A stretch of DNA of 64,000 nucleotides from Atkinsonella hypoxylon (taxonomy: Eukaryota > Ascomycota > Sordariomycetes > Hypocreales > Clavicipitaceae). Every line of letters starts with the position of its first letter. Within the stretch, counting starts at the first letter, position 1. The notes under the pieces were generated by a model. That model was not told the origin of the DNA. It ran no database searches and saw only the letters and a program-made list of their open reading frames with translations. The stretch spans positions 92,841 through 156,840 of the forward strand of contig JFHB01000060.1 of assembly GCA_000729835.1 (NCBI GenBank), in the 5' to 3' direction. This document shows, one piece after another, positions 1 through 11,079 of this stretch. The position numbers were made by a program, and so were the translations under genes.

Positions 1-555
1 TACTATGAGAAATATGAAAATTAGAATCAAGCTCACAGCTACACAACCAGACGCCCATGTAGTTACACCAAGCTCATTTTTGCACATTGTCTTGCAGGGG
101 CCCCGGGTAAGTGGCAGGCCTCTAGGGTAACCAGAAGTGGTACCGGGACACCCACACGGCACCTAGAGGCAGAGTACGCAAACACGCAGCCACGCGGCTA
201 GGGGACTAGCCACATTGGGTAAATAGGCGTGTGTGCATGATTCTCTTTCCTAGCAAATATTATTGTTATACTCCGTAAAGAGGTACATTGCACACATTAG
301 CCGGCCGCTCTTAACAGCAGTTATCGTTAATCCGGATAATTAGTTCTAGTTCTACATTGTTCTTAGAGAGGTTTCTGTTATCAGCTTCTAAAGGTATTGC
401 GAAAACGATGATATAAGGAATGCCACTAAACGCGTTTAAAGCTAGCTACCTAGGTAGGTACCTGGTATTAGGGCTGTTCAGGTGTACCTAAGGGGTATAT
501 AGGAAAAGTGGGCCCGTGACCTATCGTCCGCCTTCGGCAGAATTGTACTTAAAAG
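1..555. other. Intergenic, no gene recognised
   Basis: No open frame here looks coding. A GC-rich patch around 95-215 sits in AT-richer DNA and resembles no element I recognise. A copy of the recurrent TACCTAGGTA-type palindrome lies at about 446-465. The left end is cut by the window edge, so a flanking element could extend outside. Confidence 0.5.
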
Positions 556-1067
556 TTACTCAAAGCACGTGCCCCAAGCCTGTCGACACTTAATTACCAC
601 ACTCAAATTGCGCATTGGACTTCCCTCGGTTGTGACACCATTGAATTTACGGACTACCCCATTTTGCCTGCAGTCCCTGCTCCAGGCATCCGGGTCAAAC
701 TTGTCTGCAAAACACTAAACGTTGTCAACATGCGTTTGAGTTAAAAAGGGGTTCGAAGTACTCACGCGTCCACCGCCGTTACGATAGTCGGCCTAAAAAG
801 TTAAAAAGATACCATGTTAGAATTTCTATACATTTTCACAGTCCAGAACGTTGCAGCTACGAAATTTTAACGTACAACGTGGGCATAGTCTTGACCGCAA
901 ACGTTAAATGTAAGCTCCCAATCGTAGTGATCGTATAGATTTGGAGGATCTATTCGCCCTTCCTTAGGTACTCGTATACAATGGCAGTCGCATTGAGTGT
1001 ATGTTTTATGATGTTTCGCAGCCACAAGAGATATGAGGATGGAAATCAGAACGGCAGCGACGTGCAT
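556..1067 (-). CDS. Small secreted cysteine-rich protein (candidate effector)
   Basis: Three-exon model: 1067-876, 792-766 and 714-556, all phase 0. The introns are 83 and 51 nt, with GTACGT and GTGAGT donors and TAG acceptors; the second has a TTAACTC-like branch site. The product is 125 residues. The first 17 residues (MHVAAVLISILISLVAA) form a typical signal peptide. The mature part has eight cysteines: a CDCHC cluster at 26-30, one near 57, one at 74 and three in the last third (near 88, 116 and 123). Even number, small size and export signal fit a disulfide-stabilised secreted protein. I do not recognise a family, and no catalytic motif is visible. The last exon could only be placed in its cysteine-rich frame by using the TAG acceptor at 717-715 rather than the nearby CAG. 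Function is unknown; a role in host or microbe interaction is inference from the class. Confidence 0.6.
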
Positions 1068-2326
1068 AGTGAAATAGGTTGTTAATGATGGTGGTTGGCT
1101 GAGGTTGGATGGAAGAGGAAAAAAAAAAAACAGAAAGAGAGAAAAGGTAGATTGTGCTCCGAAATTACGAGGTGAGTTGGTGGATGAGATGGCGAGAGGG
1201 CAGGCGCCCTTTATAGAAGACGCTCAAAGTGTTTGTTTCTCTTGAGAAGATGTTGTGGCTGGGGCTCGTCTGCAAGCAAGAAAACCCCCTTTCAGCTCGA
1301 GAGCGCTTAATAACTATATGCCGCACGAGCTAACTATTGCTCGAGAAAGATGTTACCGCTAGTTAGTTGGTTATCAACCAAAATTTATGTGTAACTGAAA
1401 CTCTTTATCGCAATGATCCCCATCACATCACCCCGGGGCGCCATCATGAGCCATGCGAGATTTATCTCCGGATCCGACGTAAGCTAGGTTTCTTCTCAAA
1501 GTTGGTAGCCGGGATTGTGGTTGTCATGGCGCTGCCGCTTCTCGTTTTTATTAGACACATGCCCCGCGAACGAACTCCCGTGAACGAACTCAACGATGGT
1601 TATCAATTAAAACTTAGTTATATCAAAACAAGTTTTTCTACAACTGTGGTGGGTCCCGAGCCAGCCCTGAGCCAGCCCTGAGTCAGCCCTGAGTCAGCCC
1701 ATGAACGCTGACTGCTAGACGCTACATACGCTCAGCCAATCAAGGAGCTGCGGTTGAATCTCAGTGACCAAGCGTTTTATTTCCACCTATCTCGACCAAG
1801 TTCATCCAAAAAAAAAGCAATCCCTAACTAACTAACTAACTGGTCAATTTATCTGGAATTCTATAACTGCATCTCGCCCGAACCTTCACACGCCAGTCAC
1901 GGAATTCCTTCTTCAACCTCGTATTCCGTACTGGGCGGTACTGTCCGCATAATCCCGGGATAAACACATCTAAATCTGAGACATGGTTTTAAGCGGCATG
2001 ATTTGCCGCATCAAACTCTAAAAAAAAAAAAGTACCGCAAGAGGTTCCAAGGTTTCAAGTTCATGTGTGTTTGCATCTTTTGTACATGATTCATGCTGGA
2101 AGAAACGAAAGACAACCCAACCCCTTTGGCTCAAGTTGATGAAAGTTTTACTGCAAACCGTAGCCGCCAATCGTCATGATAGTTTCCTCGCGCAAGTACA
2201 TAAGATGCCACGACCGGCCATCTAACCTCCCCGACACCGTTGCTTCCTCTCTAGTTACCTCCTGCGTTCTTAAGTCCAAACTCACTTTCCTGGCCCAGCC
2301 CATTTGCCTTGGTTCTATTCTGCTGA
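1068..2326. other. Intergenic between two small secreted-protein genes
   Basis: Divergent upstream region of the two secreted-protein genes. It contains A-rich tracts (1121-1130, 2021-2031), an AACTAACTAACTAACT repeat near 1827-1843, and tandem copies of a ccctgag(t/c)cag unit at about 1667-1700. A 104-codon frame at 1367-1681 encodes one hydrophobic stretch but has no other sign of being a gene. Confidence 0.4.
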
Positions 2327-2981
2327 ATGAGACTCCTCGCTCTTGCAGCGTGCGGCTACATCGCTCTAGCGGTGGCAGTCCCGCCTTTCCAGCCATCCAG
2401 CGACAAGCATTATGTTATACCCCCGGAATCCGATTTACAGAGTGGTCTTGCTCTTTTCGATGTCTCTCCCCAAAGAGATAGGTAAGTTATGCTACCTACG
2501 TTATATACGGTCCATTCGCTTAACTAATGTAATTCTTACGTTGGACGAAATTAGAGCTTTTGGACAGGATGAGGAAGCGATAGACGTTGGACTAGAAAAA
2601 CGGGCGGTTAATGGTGTCTTCAATGTTGACGTTCCAGATATATGGATCCCTGGCCGAGACGAGATCACTCAAGAAGTAATGGGTCTTGGAATCAATCTTC
2701 TTATTACAATAGTGCAAAGACAGGTGCGGAGGAAAGTGAAAATTAGGAAGTACCCGTGGCCCAAGTACCGGTGGGAGGAGGTATTAGTACGGGCCGTGAG
2801 TCGGATACAATTCCATAACCAAAACAGGGAACTAGTGACTGGAAGAGCTATTGCAGGAGGACAACTGTTCTTTGATATTCGAATGGCCTGGGATGCGATC
2901 GACACCGTAATCGATATCCCTCAAGCACTCAGGACATTGCCGGCCAGGTTCTCCATATACTTGGGCAGTGGTGCCTCATGA
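2327..2981 (+). CDS. Secreted protein with Kex2-like processing site (unknown family)
   Basis: Two-exon model: 2327-2481 and 2555-2981. The 73-nt intron has a GTAAGT donor, a CTTAACTAAT branch region and a TAG acceptor, and the phases close (2+1). The product is 193 residues. It starts with a signal peptide (MRLLALAACGYIALAVAV, about residues 1-18) followed by a proline-rich stretch. A Leu-Glu-Lys-Arg sequence about 20 residues into exon 2 is a classic Kex2 cleavage context, so residues up to about 70 may be a propeptide. The mature part is nearly cysteine-free, with a basic segment (QVRRKVKIRKYPWPKYRW) and no enzyme motif I know. The contiguous frame starting at 2412 ignores the consensus intron and has no signal peptide, so I prefer the spliced model. 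I infer a secreted, possibly proteolytically matured protein; the role is unknown. Confidence 0.55.
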
Positions 2982-3936
2982 AGAGGCCCAATTTTTGCTC
3001 AGCCAGGAGATTCCGAGGCCGCCTCATCGCCCTCTATGTCATGGCAAGGAGCTACAAGTCTGGTAGTTGTCACAGGCTTGGGGCCCGTCTATTCACTTTT
3101 GTTCCTCAGACCTTGCATGTGGATAGCCAGTGCAAGACTTTGCTCTACCTTGGACCTACCCGTAGGTTATTTATCCATCAATTACACAAGTACCTAGAGT
3201 CAAACACATTTACCTAGATATGCAAGGCGTGGTCAAATTACATGGCGCGAGTATTAATGGTCGGTAGTATCGGTAGGATGAGCCATGGAGCGCATCTGAC
3301 TTGGCTGACTTATATGTACCCTTTTGCCTTGCGCCAAGCCCTGCAACCAACTGGTATTTCAAAGAGTCGACTATGTTCAACACCAAGTCCTCGATGTAGC
3401 ATAGAATTGAAATCAAAAAGATACTGATATGCCGGCTTTTCAAAGCCCTGACTGGAAATGTACCTAGGTGTATGTATATGTGCGTCCGTCACTTTTGCGT
3501 CGTTGTCTGCAGAAGAGACCAAAGCCGAAGTAGTTGCAGGACCCACTTAGGTAGGAGGACTAACCAGGCGAATAATGGGAAGGGTGGTCTTTTTTTGGCC
3601 CCCTTGGGTTATCTACTAACTCGCAATATATTTTTTCCTACAGCAATAGACTGAAGCGTCGCTGATGGCCCTTTACAGCGCGCATGATAGTTAGCAAGGG
3701 GATAAGTTGGAAAGCTATATACTCAATAGCATGTAGAAAGCGAATATACTTGGACACGAGAATTGTGCGTTTCCGACCTGTCGGCTGCGAAACCAGCTGG
3801 ACTTCAGAGAAGCTTCAGAGAAGGATTGACCGCAAGGCCTGGTCCTGAATAATAAATAAATAAATAATAGGCACCACTGACCCAGTCGCACTAGAAATGG
3901 CCCAGGCGTGGGGGGACGGGGAATGGGAGATGGAAT

Positions 3937-4016
3937 TGGGAGATGGGAGATGGGAGATGGGAGACGGGAGACGGGAGATGGGCAGATGGGCAGATGGGCA
4001 GATGGGCAGATGGGGC
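3937..4016. repeat. G-rich minisatellite (GGGAGAT / GGGCAGAT)
   Basis: Consecutive GGGAGAT, GGGAGAC and GGGCAGAT units give more than ten GGG runs on the plus strand at 7-8 nt spacing. This is a textbook candidate for G-quadruplex formation. The frames through it are repeat artefacts. Confidence 0.85.
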
Positions 4017-4243
4017 GATTGGTCCCGGCTCTTTCCCCTTCCGCCCATTCTTATCTGTCTGGTGCTAACTAATCATTCATTCCATCCTTGCTGCCCAAAA
4101 TGAAATTTTCTTGCAGAACTCCTCCTAAACCCTCACCACTCCAAACAAAAACACCACTGGTCTAGGTGGATTTCTTTCTCACCAGACCCTCTCCCTCCCT
4201 CCGTACCTCCGAACGGCATTGGGCTCTTCTTCTGTATCTGTGC

Positions 4244-4283
4244 CTGTGTCTGTGTCTGTGTCTGTGTCTGTGTCTGTGTCTGC
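4244..4283. repeat. CTGTGT microsatellite
   Basis: About six tandem TGTGTC units in the upstream region of the eIF4G gene. Confidence 0.85.
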
Positions 4284-4324
4284 AGTACCAGAAGCTTAAT
4301 TTCTCCTTTGCTTCATCGCCTTGG

Positions 4325-4356
4325 ACGCCGTCAACGCCGTCAACGCCGTCAACGCC
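4325..4356. repeat. 9-nt tandem repeat (GCCGTCAAC)
   Basis: Three to four copies of GCCGTCAAC immediately after the CTGTGT repeat. The unit shares the GTCAAC core (GTTGAC on the other strand) with the minisatellite at 38345. Confidence 0.8.
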
Positions 4357-4752
4357 TCTGATCTCGCCTTCCTCGGCCTGTTCCAGTCTTTGACCTTGCA
4401 TCTTCCCCTGACCTGCTTGGGATCTTTTTTTTTTTTCTTTTTTTTCTCCTCCTAAGCCGCCACCAAGTGTCCGGTGTTTTTATTTTTAATCTTTGTCACG
4501 TGCATCTTCTTCGCGTGCATCATTCTTCTTCTTTTTGACGGCGCCCCCGGCCTCGCTGTTCGAAAATTTAGGTTCCGTCTTTGTGGGAGCGAGCCAACTC
4601 GAGCCACCAGGCAAAAAAAAAAAAAATTAAAAAAGTTTCCCCAGTCGAGTACCCGCTCTCTTAATTTCGGACCCTTTTGGTCGACTCTCCCGCATCAACA
4701 AAGCTTTTCCATCAAAGTCCAACACTTTTCTCGAATCGATCATCCTCCCCTT

Positions 4753-7700
4753 ATGACGTCGCCTGCGAATCAGCAGAATCCGATCACGGCGACCACCACC
4801 TCTGCGACCACGGCGACTTCTTATGCCTCCGCTGCAGGTGCGCCTACGAAGTCTTCTCCAGCGCCTGTAGTCGCGACCGGCTCTCAGGCTCCCGTTGTTG
4901 TCGGCTCTGCCTCTGCCCCTGTGCCGCAGAATGCAAAGGCCTCTACTCCATCTCCCGTGAACGGCAAACCAGTCGTTACCCCTGCTGTCCCTGCTGTTGC
5001 CCGCGGTAGCTCTACCAACGGCTCCGGCGCGGACCATTCAAGACAAAGCTCCTTCACCATGGCTGCCAACGGCACAAACTCTTTCACTGCCAATGGCGGT
5101 GCAAAGTCTGGCATCCAGTTTGGCTTCAATTCTCCCGCCATGGCTCACAGCACGCCTCAGACAGGAAACGCCGCCCCCATCGCCATCCCTGGTGCTGGGA
5201 ACCAGCGCGTTCCTTCGCCTGCGCACTCTCCCTCCCCGATTCCTCAACCTTCGGCCAGCGGCGGTCGACCCCCTTCTGGTCTCCAACAGCCTAGTGGTCA
5301 GATGACCTTTGGAAGTCTCGGTAGCGACGGCGAGGTACGTGATGAAGATGTGTGATTTGCCTGCCCTCCCTCGTCGTGTTCTTCGCTGCCACCTGTTTTG
5401 CATTCAAAGCTTCTTGTGCTTCATACGGCTGCTGCGGTGCTGCGATCTCAACCCACTCACATGGGGGTTTGGCGTGCTTTGTTCCTCTGAACTTTAATGG
5501 CTAATGCGTCATTCCAATAGCGCCACATGAGACAGGGCTCTGTCCCTTCTAATCCTACTGCCTTGGGGTCACAGCCTGGCGCTCATTATCGGCGCGAATC
5601 GAACCACTCCGCCCAGGGTGACAATAGAGCCAACTTCCCCCCTCAAGGCGGTCGTGGTCGAGGTTTTAATCCTCACAATAACCAATATAACAACCAGATG
5701 GGATATCCTCCCAACAATCAGTTCCGAAACGGCCCTGGTCAAGGTCGTGGCATGCCCCCCTCTTTTCAGCCCCAGCCGCGAAACATGCCGTATCCCAACT
5801 CTCCGCAACAGACTCGAAGCCCTGCCCTCGTGCCCTCGATGCCGAATACTCCGAGTATGCCCCCGGCAACCATGCAACCAAATATTCCCATGCAGACGCC
5901 GCCTCAATACCACTACCCGCCTCCCATGGCACCACAGCATCAACAAGTACAGCTCCCCTTCTCTGATATTCCTGACAAGTTTCATTCCAAATACCAAAGT
6001 AAGAAGGGCCGAGCACGCAGAGAGCACGCCAGATCCCTGCAGTCAGGTCGTCAGTTGGACTCCATACGCGAGTTACACGGAGGCGATGCCAATTCAGCTC
6101 AACGTCGTTTCTCCCAGCGACCAGAGCTTCATTGGCGCGATCAACAGAATGGTAACGGCCGTCGTGTGGTGTCCAGTGGCGTGGTGAAACCTACTGCGCA
6201 ATGCTCGGCTCAAATGATTCCCCAAGCTCTTCCGCAGAGCCACCCTCTTGATTTATCTCCTGAAAATGGAGGATTTGAACTCTGGCTGACTATGAAATAT
6301 CAGAATTTTGGCTACCCTCCCCAACAGGTTGACCAATACGGCCGACCCCTTTCCATGCCATATGGCTACAATAATGTGCCTCCATACCTGGGTCCTCCCC
6401 AGGCTAACTCCCAAGCTTACAATCAGCAATTTGCTTCGCCGTACCACCAGCAGAGCCACAGCATGTCGCGCAGCCCTTCGCAACCTGAGCGGCCCCCCAG
6501 CGCTAACCAACAGAGCCAACCTTTGATAGTCAGCTCGTCTCAACAACCCGCTAATGCCGCTGGTAAGGGTATTCCTAACAACTTTGTCAAGCCCAGGAAG
6601 AGTGCTGCCATTCAAATCAAGAATGCTGCGGGTGAGGTTGTTGATACTTCGACCTTTAAGCAGCCTGCCTCTCCCGCTCCCAGCAGCCAGCAGTCAAAGA
6701 CTCCCCCTGTTGTTGCCTCTGTGCCTACTCCTCCTCCCAAGTCGGCCACACCTTCCCACGGACGCTCCGATAGCACGGCCACACCAAAAACTGCCAAAGA
6801 GATCCAGGACGAGTTGAAGGAGAAAATCAAGCAGGCCACACTTGGGGCTGCTAATGAGGCTGCCAAGGCTAAGGACTCTGCTGCCACCAAAGACCCTGCT
6901 TCTTCCGAACACAAAGGCGAGGAAGAAATTCTTGCACCAGAAGTAACCAAAGAAGCCGCCAAGGTCGAGGAGCCCAACCAGAGTAAGCAAGAGAAGAAGC
7001 CTGATGGACCAGCTGCTGGAACCAGTGCAGATCCTGATGAGGACGAAATCGAGCGAATGATTCGCGAAATGGAGGAGGCTGATGCCCGTCGCGAAAAGGA
7101 AGAGGAGGAGCACAAACAGCGAGCCGAAGCTGCAAAGGCCGAGAAGAAGAGGCAAGAGGAGGCTGACCGCGCCAAGAATGCCGCCGAGGAAGATCGGAGA
7201 CTCAAAGAACAAGAACGTGAGATGGAGAAACTGGAGGAAGAGAAGGAGCGTCGACAGAAGGAAGCTGAGGCTTCTGGTAAAACATTGTCAGTCGCTGAAG
7301 CCCTTGCTGCTGCACGAGCTGGCAAAGATTCTGCAGCCTCCAATGTCGAGTCTGTCGCTGACAAATTGTCTGGCATGAAAATTGGCGACGACAAAGCGGC
7401 CACTGGTGATACTGCGAACCAGAAACGTGGGTCTAAGCCCGCTGCTCTGAACCTGGCGCCTCTCAATAACAAGCCAATTGAGCCTCCTCAGCCCAGTGCT
7501 GCCCTCCAGTCCCTCAAGTCTGCTCGCTTCCTGCAAGTCATGGACCAGGAGCTTTACCCAAGCGGTATCAGCTCTCCCAATCCCGCTCTCAATGCTGCTG
7601 TCACAAAGAAGGGCAAGAGCTTCAAGTACGATGCGGCTTTCCTTTTGCAGTTCCAGAAGGTGTTCACCGAGCAGCCCTCAATCGAGTTTCACCAGCAAGT

Positions 7701-9554
7701 TAAGTCTCTCATCGGAGATGGCGATCGCTCTGCCCGCGCTCAGACGCCTAGACAGCCCTCTAACCGTGGCAGCGGAGGCTTCTCCATGGGCACTTTCAAT
7801 GCGCCTCCCGGCCGAACTCTGCCGCCAGGCACCTCTTCCGAGCAACGACTAGCCATGTCCAGCGGCACTATGCCCCGACCTGCTGTTGGCTCCATTGGAT
7901 CTTTCCGTGGCCCTGGCGGAGCATTTCCTGGCGGCAACATCACCCGTACTGCCTCTCAGTCTCGCGGAGGTGCGCCCAACTCGCCTAGTGGACGCCAGTC
8001 TAGCCGTTCTACTCGCGGCAGTCGCCGTGATTACAATGGCAAAGAGGTACAGGCTGCTAAGACCATGCCTTTGACTGCTGGCATGGAGATCAAGCCGATT
8101 TCTGTTTCCTCCACTGGTTGGAAGCCAACCAGCCTTGGCAGCAAAGGCGCCGCCAACCCTACTGGCTACCTGGATCCTGAAATGGTTCAGAGGAAAGTCA
8201 AAGCTGCGCTCAACAAGATGACACCCGAGAAGTTTGACAAGATTGCCGACCAGATTCTCGCAATTGCCGGACAATCCAAGGATGAGTCTGACGGTCGTAC
8301 GCTGCGCCAGGTCATTCAGCTGACCTTTGAAAAGGCAACTGATGAAGCGCACTGGGCCTCAATGTATGCCAAGTTTTGCAAGCGTATGCTTGAGAACATG
8401 AGCGCAGACGTGCGAGATGAGCGCATCAAGGATAAGAATGGCAATGTTGTCAGCGGAGGCAACCTATTCAGAAAGTACTTGCTCAACAGATGTCAGGAAG
8501 AGTTCGAACGTGGCTGGACCACCCACTTGCCCTCACAACCTAAGGAGGAGGAGGAAGGCGGTGATGACTCCAAGAAAGCCCCCGGGGATGCTGCCATGCT
8601 GTCTGATGAATACTACGAGGCTGCCGCAGCCAAGCGACGTGGTCTTGGTCTTGTGCAGTTCATTGGTGAACTGTATAAGCTCGGCATGCTGACTGAACGT
8701 ATCATGCACGAATGCGTTCATAAGCTTGTTGATTACAAGGGTGTCCCCGATGAGGCTGAGATTGAATCGCTCAGCAAGTTGTTGCGCACTATTGGTGCCA
8801 ACCTCGATGCTACGGAGAAGGGCCGTCCGATGATGGATGCTTACTTCCAGCGAATCCAGACCATGACTGACCTGCCCGAGTTACAGAGCCGAATGAAGTT
8901 TATGCTCATGGATGTCATCGATCTCCGAAGAGCTAACTGGGTTTCCAAAGAAGCCAACAAGGGCCCCAAGACCCTGGAAGAAGTCCGAGTCGAAGCCGAA
9001 GCCGCTGCCGCCAAGGCTCAAGAGTCTGCACGAAACAACAACAACACGCGCGGTGGTCCTGGTGGTCGGCCTGCCATGGGTCGTGGTGATGCTCGCAACT
9101 TTTCTGGCGGATACGCTCAACAAACCAGCAACCAAGTCGCTATGGACGACTTGCGCCGTCTAAAGGGCTCCGCCAGCAGAACTTCGAGCCAGAATGTGAT
9201 GCTCGGTCCGACCTCGATGTTCTCATCTCGCAGCAATAGTGGTAGACGTCTTGGACCTGCCGGTTCCTTGGGCCGCCCTGGCGAGGACTCTGGAGCATCA
9301 TCTCGCACTGGAACCCCCCCCAATCGGGATAGCACCTCGAACTCAAATGCATTTAGGTGAGATATCTCCTTCCACTGGTATTGGACACTTTTGTCCCAGC
9401 CCTCAAAACATTCGGTCAAACGCTAACATGCACCTCTTGTTGTAGCTTGCTGGCCACCATGGACACGGAGCACCCCGCTTCACCCCCTTCTGCAGGACCC
9501 TCTCCCCTTCTAGCCAAGGCTGTTGTTGACAATGACAAGAAGGAGAGCGAGTAA
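4753..9554 (+). CDS. eIF4G: Translation initiation factor eIF4G
   Basis: This is the scaffold of the cap-binding complex, bridging eIF4E, eIF4A, poly(A)-binding protein and the 40S machinery. Exons are 4753-5334, 5521-9356 and 9446-9554; the donors are GTACGT and GTGAGA, and CTAAC precedes the last acceptor. This gives 1508 residues. The N-terminal third is low-complexity and rich in Ser, Pro, Gln and Asn, with an RGRG patch. A charged coiled-coil segment lies at about 7020-7260. An eIF4E-binding motif YDAAFLL (YxxxxL-phi) is encoded at 7627, and a MIF4G HEAT domain spans about 8180-8900. The tail encoded by exon 3 (NAFSLLATMDTEHPASPP) is typical of fungal eIF4G. In exon 2, 5947-6303 (119 codons) does not match the low-complexity surroundings and ends in a branch-site/CAG context. 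It may be a stop-free phase-0 intron, in which case the protein has 1389 residues. Family assignment is firm. Confidence 0.93.
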
Positions 9555-11079
9555 CAAGTTAATAATTTCAATTTTCTCTTGGTGTCTTGCATTTCGGGGT
9601 GATAGACTTTGGCGGACTCGGTTTCCTTGCATTTACAGGCTTGTCTTTTTCTCTTTCTATGCGCCCTGACATAGTTGGCAGAAGTATGAAAAGTTATGCA
9701 CCCATTTCTTCCTTTACTTTTTGATCCCACGATACCTCACCCATAGACTATTTGAGATCAGACAGGGAGAGGCTCTCGCCACGAACGGAGAAGTGGAGAG
9801 CAATTTATGCGTCACTCAGCATTACCTACTTACTATTATTCGTTTTTCCATTCTTGGTGTCGGGTTTATACCTTTCCGTTGCTGCGAGAAGGTCCTGTCG
9901 TCGGGGCTTGGGCATGTGCCCAGTAGCTTTTCTGTTTAAAGGACGTTGAGTACCACGCATGTTGCATTCCCAGACTGGGATTTGCTCGGTATGGATGCTC
10001 ATGAGAGCTAAGTGCCAGCGCTTGAGGAGAGCGTTGAGGATGTCCAAAGGGATGTAGCCAGGACATGCAAAGGGGGTTGATCTTTTTCATGTATTGGCAT
10101 GTCGTTGGCGATTGATGTCCCCTGGGCTGACATTGAAGGGTGCGTTTTTTTCACTTTCGTTTCTCCCACAACGAGGCCAAGGCGAGGTCGCGTTCGAGAA
10201 CCGACCTACAAGAGGCACGCCGTACCTTTTCCCTTCTCCGTGTGTCGATGAGCAGTTCCCACCCCCTCCCTTGGCTTGCCAGTAAAATGCTGAAAGGGAC
10301 GAGAGAGACGAGTGCTAGCACCGAATAGCTGCAGCTGGTCGCCACCAACGAAAGCGGGTTAGTTTTTATGAATCTCGGACACGTCCGCCCAGACTGTCGG
10401 GGTCTGCTGGCTTAGAGCCGGATTCACAGTGAACGTTGCACCCTGTCTTGTCCGGGCACCATGGGTTTTACGTCTTGTTTTTAATGTACATCATCTAATT
10501 TACCGGAGCAATGGGGGCTGATTTGTCAGGTGACGGAATAAATATTTGTTCATGAAAACTTTTTTGTCTTGACCTGTCGTGACTGCATGTCTGTTCTCCG
10601 GGTGAAATACTGTCGCTAAATGCAGAATGCAATGCAATTTGCAAATACGCGGTACTTAGGGGAAAGAAACTGACTGGTGTTGATCTAGTACGCACTGCTC
10701 AGGCTAGTCGCGCTAAAGGTTTACTCATGATGCCTGTCAACAAGCGTGCTGCAAGTCGAACATTTACCCATGGAAAACATCACGTCAGAAAGAACCACGT
10801 TTTGAATACGGACCAGTTGGGTCACTTGTAGAATCAAAAATTGGTTCAAGACCGATGGATGCTACATAATGCTCATATATACTCTTTCCCGTCACACCTC
10901 AGTTATTAAATGGCCGACACGCCAAAACGCCAAAACGCCAATGCTTATTGCGCAAACTATCTTGTCAAAAAGGACTGCCAACAATGTTATGAGTAAAGTC
11001 CAGAGAGTCAGCTATCCAAATTGATGCCTTTCATAATACAAAACCCATGCAAGGTTGCCCCAAGGAATCAATTGCCATT
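9555..11079. other. Convergent intergenic, 3' regions of eIF4G and POL1
   Basis: It holds the 3' untranslated regions of two convergent genes. Short open frames between 9721 and 10695 overlap on both strands and lack coding character. Three CGCCAAAA units lie at 10918-10940. No RNA gene was recognised. Confidence 0.5.

Larger units (their letters stand above)
2982..4752. other. Gene-poor region and eIF4G 5' leader
   Basis: There is no credible gene. The first part holds TACCTAG-type motifs (about 3190, 3461, 3548). Then come a G-rich minisatellite, a CTGTGT repeat, a 9-nt repeat and several poly-T and poly-A tracts. The pyrimidine-rich stretch from about 4370 to the eIF4G start at 4753 resembles a fungal housekeeping promoter and 5' UTR. 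Confidence 0.5.

Noticed and set aside
1367..1681. Plus-strand 104-codon frame with one hydrophobic segment
   Set aside because: No promoter-like context, no domain, and the last codons run into a tandem repeat. A single hydrophobic stretch is common by chance.
3897..4401. Frames encoding Gly/Glu/Met/Trp, His/Arg or Leu/Cys repeats on both strands
   Set aside because: They are direct translations of the G-rich, CTGTGT and GCCGTCAAC repeats.
6612..7472. Long minus-strand frame (286 codons), Ser-rich
   Set aside because: It is antisense to the eIF4G coding exon. Ser/Ala/Leu richness mirrors the Lys/Glu/Ala codons of the real gene.
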